Source of the DNA: Ignavibacteriaceae bacterium
GTDB taxonomy: Bacteria > Bacteroidota > Ignavibacteria > Ignavibacteriales > Ignavibacteriaceae
Length of the DNA: 64,000 nucleotides
Direction of reading: 5' to 3'
Assembly (NCBI GenBank): GCA_013388545.1
Contig: JACAFB010000035.1
Span: 1-64,000, forward strand
The translations under genes and the position numbers were made by a program. Positions 58,027 to 64,000 of this stretch are shown here, in pieces (the first letter of the stretch is position 1; each line of letters begins with the position of its first letter). The notes under the pieces are model-generated. The model did no database searches and was not told the DNA's origin. It worked only from the letters and a program-made list of their open reading frames with translations.

Positions 58027-58349
58027 TTTTGATCAAATTAATTTTTCAACATTTCTTTGATGTAAATTAGAACTTAACTCACTAATAAGCAATAATTTTA
58101 TTTATTCTCTTTAGAATTAACTAACATTATAATTATATAATTTTTTGTATAAGTATTTAAATAAATAATCTTAATAATTCTGTTAATATGTTAATATCCT
58201 TATAAAACCTTTTAATTATATATTCAGGATAACGGAAAAGAAGGAAACGCCTGTGAATATTATGAAAATAAAATTGAGTTGATAAAAAATGTGTGGGTAA
58301 TACTCGGGTAATTAACAAGTTGTTTTAAATTATCCACATTAAACTCACA
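58027..58349. other. AT-rich intergenic stretch after dnaA, candidate part of oriC
   Basis: The stretch holds no gene. It is very AT-rich (58081-58240), with a tandem TGTTAATA at 58181-58196. Near dnaA lie a perfect DnaA box TTATCCACA at 58330-58338 and a one-mismatch box (TTACCCACA on the minus strand) at 58292-58300. This combination fits an unwinding element beside DnaA boxes, as in the dnaA-dnaN segment of bipartite origins. Confidence 0.6.
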
Positions 58350-59762
58350 TTATGGAGAGTTGATTTCTATCTGATTCTTTATGTTAGAAAGGATTTCAAT
58401 TAATGATTTGTCTTTCAGCTTGGCCTCTTCAATTGCAGAGCAGGCGTGAATAACAGTCGAATGATCCCTGCCTCCGAAATGCAACCCGATTGTTTTTAAC
58501 GAAGATTTTGTTAACTCTTTCGAGAAATACATTGCAATCTGCCGGGCCAGAACAATTTCTTTTTTTCTGGTTTTATCGCGAATCTTGTTTTCTGCAACTC
58601 CAAGATAGTCACATACTACTTTTGTGATTCCTTCTATAGTTATGTTTACTTTTCTGTCTGTAGCAATTTCCCTAACAGTTTTTTTTGCCAGCTCCAGGGT
58701 TATTTCTTTTGAATTTAAAGAAGCATTTGCGAGCAACTTAATAAGACAGCCTTCTAGCTCCCGGATATTAGAAGTAATATTGCTTGCGATGTATTCAATT
58801 ATATCTTGGGGAGCGGACATTCCGTAATCATCGGCTTTTCGTTTCAGAATGGCAATTCTCATTTCAAGTTCCGGCGGCTGGATATCGGCGGTCAATCCCC
58901 ATTGAAATCTAGAAATTAATCTTTCATCAAGTCCCTTTAATTCTTTCGGAGGCTTATCGCTGGAAAGAATTATCTGCTTTTTTGATTGATGAAGAGTATT
59001 AAAAATGTGAAAGAAGAGATCCTGTGTTTTTTCTTTACCGATAAGAAATTGTATATCATCAATTATAAGAACATCCATACTCCTATAAAAAGAAGAAAAT
59101 TCATTAACTCTGTTTGATTGAATTGACTCGACAAACTCAACAGTAAAACTGTCCGCAGAAAGATAAATTACTTTCTTTTCGGGAAAATTGCGGGCAATTT
59201 TATTTCCTATAGCTTGTATTAGATGAGTTTTACCAAGTCCAACACCTCCGTAAACAAAGAATGGATTAAAAGATGTTCCGCCAGGATTGTCAGCAATCGC
59301 ACCAGCAGCAGCACTGGCAAGCTGATTTCCTTCTCCCTTTATGAAATTTTCAAAAGTGTATCTAGAATTCAAAAAGTTTTCAAAAGAAGGTTTCGGCTGA
59401 ATTGAAATTTTATTCCCGTTTGTTTTTTTTGAATGGTCAGTATAGTCTGGTTCCTGAGCTTCAACATCTTCGGCAATAAGGTACGTCAACTTGACGTTTG
59501 GCCCCAAAACATCCCTGATAGTTTTGTTTATTAAGGTATTGTAATGTTCATCAACCCATTCCCAAAAAAATTGACTTGGTAACTGCACTCTTAAAACATT
59601 ATTTAAGAATTCAACGGGTTTTATTGGTAAAAACCAGGTATTATAAGTCATTTGTGTTACATTCTGCTTTATTATACCTAAGCATTCTTTCCATGCAGAA
59701 TTAGCATCAAAAATCGTTTTAGCCGAATGATTTTCTTGTTGGTACAATTTTAGTTTATCCAC
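58350..59762 (-). CDS. dnaA: chromosomal replication initiator protein DnaA
   Basis: The 470-residue initiator binds DnaA boxes and opens oriC. Domain I is the WKECLGIIKQNVTQMTYNTWFLPI block after a 25-residue lead. The AAA+ core has Walker A GGVGLGKTHLI and Walker B LIIDDIQFL. The DNA-binding end has GRDHSTVIHACSAIE. The start is GTG at 59762, inside a perfect DnaA box (59755-59763), so DnaA could repress its own translation or transcription start. Extra N-terminal residues compared with typical DnaA may be a longer domain I. Confidence 0.96.
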   Translation of the reverse strand: MDKLKLYQQENHSAKTIFDANSAWKECLGIIKQNVTQMTYNTWFLPIKPVEFLNNVLRVQLPSQFFWEWVDEHYNTLINKTIRDVLGPNVKLTYLIAEDVEAQEPDYTDHSKKTNGNKISIQPKPSFENFLNSRYTFENFIKGEGNQLASAAAGAIADNPGGTSFNPFFVYGGVGLGKTHLIQAIGNKIARNFPEKKVIYLSADSFTVEFVESIQSNRVNEFSSFYRSMDVLIIDDIQFLIGKEKTQDLFFHIFNTLHQSKKQIILSSDKPPKELKGLDERLISRFQWGLTADIQPPELEMRIAILKRKADDYGMSAPQDIIEYIASNITSNIRELEGCLIKLLANASLNSKEITLELAKKTVREIATDRKVNITIEGITKVVCDYLGVAENKIRDKTRKKEIVLARQIAMYFSKELTKSSLKTIGLHFGGRDHSTVIHACSAIEEAKLKDKSLIEILSNIKNQIEINSP

Positions 59763-59763
59763 A
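59755..59763. promoter_or_regulatory. DnaA box overlapping the dnaA start codon
   Basis: TTATCCACA, a perfect match to the DnaA-box consensus, covers the GTG start of dnaA on the plus strand. It suits autoregulation of dnaA. Confidence 0.7.
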
Positions 59764-59956
59764 AAATTCTAATTAAGATACAAGCATTTAATAATTGAAA
59801 TATTGTTAAATTTTTCTTTTGAAACACCGCAATTAACAAGTTATTAACATCACCGGTAGCAATTTAACCCGTTAAATTAGAATAAGTTAACAACCATATT
59901 TTCAAGAATTCTAACAAAAAAATGTAAATACCCCGTCATTTTTACCGACACCGAAA

Positions 59957-59975
59957 TTGTGAAACGTTTTCACAA
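59957..59975. repeat. inverted repeat in the oriC region
   Basis: TTGTGAAA and TTTCACAA flank a 3-base spacer. The sequence is a near neighbour of the DnaA-box core (TTTTCACA is one base from it) and lies 8 bases from the perfect box. Confidence 0.5.
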
Positions 59976-59982
59976 AACCGAG

Positions 59983-59991
59983 TTATCCACA
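59983..59991. promoter_or_regulatory. DnaA box upstream of dnaA
   Basis: TTATCCACA is a perfect consensus DnaA box on the plus strand, immediately before the 12-bp palindrome. Confidence 0.75.
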
Positions 59992-59997
59992 AGATAT

Positions 59998-60009
59998 TAA
60001 CCGCGGTTA
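59998..60009. repeat. 12-bp palindrome in the oriC region
   Basis: TAACCGCGGTTA is a perfect palindrome, GC-rich at its centre inside an AT-rich stretch. It may bind a regulator or mark the origin. Confidence 0.5.
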
Positions 60010-60186
60010 TACTGTCCTGAGCGCAAGAAAAAATAGTTACTAATAGTTTTCATTCCAAATTAATCTTGATATGAAGAATTTAGACAGAACTCTTTAAATT
60101 ATTCATTATAGAAGCGAAGCTAAATTCCTTGTATATTAAGGCATTAATTTATAATTTTACAACCTTTTTAATGTAAGGAGTTATTA

Positions 60187-60333
60187 ATGAAACGCACATT
60201 TCAGCCAAGCAACAGGAAAAGAAAAAACAAGCATGGCTTTAGAGAAAGAATGAAAACCAAAAACGGCCGTAAGGTTCTTTCAAGAAGAAGAGCCAAAGGA
60301 CGAAAGAAACTCACTGTAAGTGACGAGAAATAA
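60187..60333 (+). CDS. rpmH: 50S ribosomal protein L34
   Basis: The 48-residue basic protein begins [19 protein letters not shown] and continues with [20 protein letters not shown], the L34 consensus. It is short, but position and sequence make it certain. AAGGAG lies seven bases before the ATG. It starts the rightward rpmH-rnpA-yidD-yidC operon next to the origin. Confidence 0.97.
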   Translation: MKRTFQPSNRKRKNKHGFRERMKTKNGRKVLSRRRAKGRKKLTVSDEK

Positions 60334-60338
60334 AAGTC

Positions 60339-60740
60339 TTGAACTCTTTTTTTTCTCCCGGAAGCGAAAGAATAAAAAGTAAAAAGGAACTTGATCTAAT
60401 ATTTAAAAATGGAAATACGCTTCTTTCTTTTGATAAAAAAATTAAAGCTCACTATTTAGTTCTTAATAATTCTGAAAACCCAAATGCAAAATTTGCAGTT
60501 GCAATTTCTAAAAAAAGCGGGACAGCTGTTTGGAGGAATCGAGTTAAGAGATTACTGAGACAAGTTTACAGAGAAAACAAATTTCTACTTAAAAACTCTA
60601 TAGAAGAAAAAAAAATTTCTTTAATGTTGGTACTCGCTCCGAACTTTGTAAATCAAGGTGTTTTTAAGAAAGTCAGCCTTAATGAGATAAAATATTCGGT
60701 TCTTGAGTTGATGTTAAAAATCAGAGATAATATAAATTGA
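60339..60740 (+). CDS. rnpA: ribonuclease P protein component
   Basis: The 133-residue protein has the RnpA core: [47 protein letters not shown]. The R-N-R-x-K-R motif contacts the RNA. It matures tRNA 5' ends with the RNase P RNA (not seen in this window). Its start is TTG, 5 bases after rpmH, and its end overlaps yidD by 4 bases. Confidence 0.93.
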   Translation: MNSFFSPGSERIKSKKELDLIFKNGNTLLSFDKKIKAHYLVLNNSENPNAKFAVAISKKSGTAVWRNRVKRLLRQVYRENKFLLKNSIEEKKISLMLVLAPNFVNQGVFKKVSLNEIKYSVLELMLKIRDNIN

Positions 60741-60943
60741 AACATGCACTGATCTATTTAATTAAATTGTATCAAAAATTTATTTCACCGATTCTTCCTC
60801 CATCGTGCCGTTTTTATCCTTCCTGCTCAGAATATGCTGTTCAGGCATTAAGTAAATACGGGATAATAAAAGGCAGTCTTAAGTCAATTTGGAGAATAAT
60901 CAGGTGTAACCCTTTCAATAAAGGCGGCTACGACCCCGTATAA
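60737..60943 (+). CDS. yidD: membrane protein insertion efficiency factor
   Basis: The 68-residue protein has the YidD signature [19 protein letters not shown] and the returning [20 protein letters not shown]. It begins with TTG overlapping the rnpA stop by 4 bases and ends 13 bases before yidC. The family aids YidC- and Sec-dependent membrane insertion; its activity is only partly defined. Confidence 0.95.
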   Translation: MKHALIYLIKLYQKFISPILPPSCRFYPSCSEYAVQALSKYGIIKGSLKSIWRIIRCNPFNKGGYDPV

Positions 60944-60956
60944 TCAGGAACGAATT

Positions 60957-62804
60957 ATGGATAGACAAACTGTTATAGCTTTCATACTTATTGGAATTAT
61001 TGTTGTACTTTGGCTGTATATCACAACTCCACCGCCACAGCCGGTCTCTGAAAAAAAACAAGTTGATACAACTCTTGTTGATAAAAAAAATCAAAAAGAT
61101 GAAACTAAAAAAGAAGAAACTACTCCTCCGGCCGGCGATACTTTAAGCAGCGGATTGTTTCAGAACAAAAATCAACAGGAAAAAGTAATTGTTGTCGAAA
61201 CAGAAAAATCAATTATCGAATTATCTACCAGAGGAGCTAATTTAAGAAAGGTTTTTCTGAAGGAATTCAATAATTGGTATGATACGGAGAAGCCTGCAGC
61301 AGAAAGAAAGCCAACCTTTGTTCAGCTGATCAATTATTCAAAAGGAGGAACATACGATATTTCTTTCGTTTCATCCGAGGGTAAAAAAATCAACACATCG
61401 GATCTGATTTTTAGTTCTGATAAAGCAACTTCTTTCTACCTGGTTTCTCCAAAAGATTCTTTATCTATATCATTTACTTTTGAAATATCTGCCGGAAAGT
61501 TCATAAAAAAGGTTTACAGTTTTTACGGCGATAAGTACAACATTAACACAAGCATCGAACTTTCCGGAATGAATGATCTTATAAGCAACAACACTTATGA
61601 TCTGGTCTGGAGCAACGGAATTCGTTTTGTTGAAAACAACTCTGTTGATGAAGCTAATTATTCTAACGCAAGTGTATTTTATGGTGATGAGCAGGTAATT
61701 GTAGATGCCTCGGGTATCGGAGAAAAGGTGGCTAACGATTTTAACGGAAGAATAGATTGGATAGCTGTAAGAAACAAATACTTCGCGTCAATAATAATTC
61801 CAGATAACCCATCTGACGTTGAGGGTGCATACATAGAAGGATATCGCATTGCGGCTCCGAACAGCGGTGTAAAAGAATTTTATGAGGCAAGACTTATAGT
61901 TCCATTTAAGAATGAATCTTACGAAAAGAAAAATTTTAATTTATATATAGGCCCAATTGAATACCATATTCTTCAATCATATAACCGAAACCTGCAAAAG
62001 ATAGTAGACTTTGGAAGCTTTTTTGGTCTTAAGTTTATTGTTCGTCCGATTGCCGAGTTTGTTCTTCTCCCGTTGTTCAATTTTCTACATACTTTCATTC
62101 CTAATTACGGAATTGTGATCATTGTTTTTTCATTGATAATAAAAATTGTGCTTTATCCTTTAACTAAGAAAAGCATGCAGTCAATGAAAAAAATGCAACT
62201 GCTTCAGCCGAAAATAAATGAGATAAAAGAAAAGTATAAAGAAGACCCGCAAAAGATGAATAAAGAAACCATGAAGCTTTATTCAACTTACGGAATTAAT
62301 CCGGCGGGAGGATGTTTCCCGATACTTCTGCAGATGCCAATATTCATTGCACTATGGGGATTATTTCAGGCAGCAATCGAATTGAGAAATCAACCCTTTT
62401 TCTGGTGGATTACTGATCTTTCACGCCCTGATGTAATACTTGATCTTGGATTTAGTTTGCCTTTGTTCGGAGTTCAGCAAATCAGCGGATTAGCTTTGCT
62501 TATGGGAATTACAACTTTTGTTCAGCAGAAGATGAGCGTTAAAGACCCCAAGCAGCAAGCTCTTATTTATATGATGCCGGTGATGCTTACGCTTTTATTT
62601 ATGACTTTTCCTTCGGGTCTGAATCTTTATTATTTTATGTTTAACGTTTTTTCGATCGCTCAGCAGTACTATATAAACCACACACATTCGGATATGGTTC
62701 TGGAGCCGGTAAAAGATCCTTCAAAATCAAAAGGATTTATGGCAAGACTTATGGAAGCCGCTGAGCAGCAAGCTAAAACTCAGCAGAAGAAAAAAGGCCG
62801 TTAA
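60957..62804 (+). CDS. yidC: membrane protein insertase YidC
   Basis: The 615-residue insertase has a first membrane helix (VIAFILIGIIVVLWLYIT), a large periplasmic domain (about 60-350) and the conserved Oxa1 core with five helices from residue ~360 (FLHTFIPNYGIVIIVFSLIIKIVLYPLT, PILLQMPIFIALWGLFQ). It folds and inserts inner-membrane proteins with SecYEG or alone. The C-terminal tail is basic, consistent with ribosome contact. It closes the rpmH operon. Confidence 0.95.
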   Translation: MDRQTVIAFILIGIIVVLWLYITTPPPQPVSEKKQVDTTLVDKKNQKDETKKEETTPPAGDTLSSGLFQNKNQQEKVIVVETEKSIIELSTRGANLRKVFLKEFNNWYDTEKPAAERKPTFVQLINYSKGGTYDISFVSSEGKKINTSDLIFSSDKATSFYLVSPKDSLSISFTFEISAGKFIKKVYSFYGDKYNINTSIELSGMNDLISNNTYDLVWSNGIRFVENNSVDEANYSNASVFYGDEQVIVDASGIGEKVANDFNGRIDWIAVRNKYFASIIIPDNPSDVEGAYIEGYRIAAPNSGVKEFYEARLIVPFKNESYEKKNFNLYIGPIEYHILQSYNRNLQKIVDFGSFFGLKFIVRPIAEFVLLPLFNFLHTFIPNYGIVIIVFSLIIKIVLYPLTKKSMQSMKKMQLLQPKINEIKEKYKEDPQKMNKETMKLYSTYGINPAGGCFPILLQMPIFIALWGLFQAAIELRNQPFFWWITDLSRPDVILDLGFSLPLFGVQQISGLALLMGITTFVQQKMSVKDPKQQALIYMMPVMLTLLFMTFPSGLNLYYFMFNVFSIAQQYYINHTHSDMVLEPVKDPSKSKGFMARLMEAAEQQAKTQQKKKGR

Positions 62805-62846
62805 AAATTTTCTGACGAAAAAATCTTTACTATTGAAAAGCATGAT

Positions 62847-64000
62847 ATGCTTCGGCTAATAAAAATATTAGTTCTTTCTATCATAATTTTAATTCCATCC
62901 GCCTTTTCGCAAACAACAAGAATTATTTCAACTGAATACAGAATTCAGGAATTGCCGTATGGTTTAAGCGAGAGAATTCCATTTCAAAAACCAATGGTTG
63001 CATTAGCCCTAAGTGGCGGCGGAGCGCGTGGTTTAGCACAGCTTGGTATCCTTCGGGCACTTGAAGAGAATGGAATAAGTCCTGATCTTATCATTGGAAC
63101 AAGCATGGGAAGCATTGTCGGGGGTTTATATTCATCCGGCTTTTCTTTGAATGAGCTCGATTCTATTTCACTAAATACAGACTGGGGCAGTCTTTTATCA
63201 ATTGGAAATGAAAAAAACCGAAGAGAACTTTTCGTTGATCAGAAAGTAACAGAAGATAAAGCTGTTTTTAGTTTAAGGCTTGAGGGATTTAAACCATTAC
63301 TCCCCACCTCAATAAACGACGGGCAGAAGCTTTCAAATTATCTAAACCTTCTTACACTTCAGGCCCCGCTTCACGTTAATGAAAGTTTTAATGATCTTAT
63401 TCCACACTTCAAAGCTGTTTGTACAGATTTAGTAACCGGAAACCCTGTTATTTTGGATGACGGATCTTTGAGCCAGTCTATGAGAGCAAGTTCAAGCGTT
63501 TCCTTTATTCTATCGCCGATGAAAATTGATTCGCTGATATTGGTTGACGGAGGGCTTGTTGCAAATATTCCTGTTAACATAGCCTCAGATTATGGAGCGG
63601 ATTTTATTATTGCAGTAAACACAACTAGCAGCTTAAGAAAAGAAGAAGAACTAGATCTTCCCTGGGCGGTTGCCGATCAGGTAGTAAGCATCCCGATGAA
63701 ATTATTAAATGAAGACCAACTGGCTCTTGCTGACTTTGTTCTGGAACCCGATCTTGGCAGCAAATCAGCAACTGATTTTACCGGGATAGATAGTCTAATC
63801 AATACGGGCTATAAGTATACATCAGAACTCGCCGGAAAAATCAAACACAGCATTGATTCCCTGTATGAAAAAAATCTTCGCAGAAATGAGTTCTTCTTAA
63901 AAAATGTAAACATTGTTTCTCCACAACCTATCAACGAGTTTCTCAACATCAGGTATGGAAATCTAGATTCGGTTTCAAGCGCAGAGATACTTGAAGATCT
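62847..64000 (+). CDS. patatin-like phospholipase, secreted (runs off the window)
   Basis: The gene begins at the ATG at 62847 and continues past base 64000, so only the first 384 codons are visible. A signal peptide precedes the patatin domain: oxyanion GGGARG at residues 57-62, nucleophile Ser86 in GTSMGS, and catalytic Asp234 in LVDGG. This is a serine/aspartate dyad acyl hydrolase acting on membrane lipids. The remainder beyond residue 300 is probably the surface-antigen barrel region found in secreted patatins, but it is not visible. It lies 42 bases after yidC. Confidence 0.85.
   Translation, partial: MLRLIKILVLSIIILIPSAFSQTTRIISTEYRIQELPYGLSERIPFQKPMVALALSGGGARGLAQLGILRALEENGISPDLIIGTSMGSIVGGLYSSGFSLNELDSISLNTDWGSLLSIGNEKNRRELFVDQKVTEDKAVFSLRLEGFKPLLPTSINDGQKLSNYLNLLTLQAPLHVNESFNDLIPHFKAVCTDLVTGNPVILDDGSLSQSMRASSSVSFILSPMKIDSLILVDGGLVANIPVNIASDYGADFIIAVNTTSSLRKEEELDLPWAVADQVVSIPMKLLNEDQLALADFVLEPDLGSKSATDFTGIDSLINTGYKYTSELAGKIKHSIDSLYEKNLRRNEFFLKNVNIVSPQPINEFLNIRYGNLDSVSSAEILED

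Larger units (their letters stand above)
59763..60186. other. dnaA-rpmH intergenic stretch, main oriC candidate
   Basis: The 424 bases lie between divergent dnaA and rpmH and hold no gene. They contain one perfect DnaA box at 59983-59991, a one-mismatch box TTATTAACA at 59841-59849, an inverted repeat TTGTGAAA-CGT-TTTCACAA at 59957-59975 and a 12-bp palindrome TAACCGCGGTTA at 59998-60009. The flanking gene order is that of a typical oriC. Promoters for dnaA and rpmH must also lie here. Confidence 0.7.

Overview
The window looks like chromosomal DNA from an AT-rich, Gram-negative member of the Bacteroidota/Ignavibacteria lineage. Two secreted proteins carry the C-terminal sorting domain (NYPNPFNP motif, ending in KKLVLMK or KKMILLK) used by type IX secretion in that lineage. 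There are also many lipoproteins, a TonB-dependent receptor, an outer-membrane barrel and a complete RND efflux system. The assignment to Ignavibacteria is inferred from protein style alone.

The right end (about 50.5-64 kb) is the replication-origin neighbourhood. Leftward from the origin run dnaA, a small lipoprotein gene, dnaN, recF, a DUF721/DciA gene, gyrB and gyrA. Rightward run rpmH, rnpA, yidD, yidC and a truncated patatin-like phospholipase gene. Perfect DnaA boxes lie on both sides of dnaA, and one covers its GTG start codon. Most genes left of the origin are on the minus strand, that is, co-oriented with replication. The main exceptions are the carotenoid cluster and a few single genes near the left end.

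Layout, left to right. 0-9 kb: two alpha/beta hydrolases, a secreted subtilase and a secreted YCF48-like repeat protein (both with sorting domains), hemL, a DUF456 membrane protein and a SlyD-type prolyl isomerase. 9.4-13.2 kb: a tight four-gene operon with two tandem D-Ala-D-Ala-ligase-like ATP-grasp enzymes, a GNAT acetyltransferase and a lysine 2,3-aminomutase, which is my best candidate for an undescribed biosynthetic system. 13.4-22 kb: recG, a dGTPase, a thioredoxin-like lipoprotein, a barrel protein, a GH13 amylase and a long coiled-coil protein. 22.1-24.4 kb: a compact operon of an esterase, a sphingomyelin-synthase-like PAP2 protein, a small unknown and a DJ-1/PfpI protein. 24.5-37 kb: citrate synthase (with a clear terminator), a beta-CASP nuclease, several lipoproteins, a PD-(D/E)XK-like protein, threonine synthase, a methyltransferase and a saccharopine-dehydrogenase-like enzyme. 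37.3-43.5 kb: a TolC/adaptor/RND permease operon with its TetR regulator; the two promoter regions share the same 13-bp palindrome. 43.6-50.4 kb: phytoene synthase, a DUF2141 protein, phytoene desaturase, a carotenoid cleavage oxygenase and a TonB-dependent receptor, the last three coupled by overlaps, suggesting production of an apocarotenoid and traffic of a related ligand.

I saw no rRNA, tRNA, CRISPR array, insertion sequence or prophage. Four stretches over 300 bases lack a clear gene: 33942-34341, 36914-37350 and the two intergenic regions flanking dnaA.
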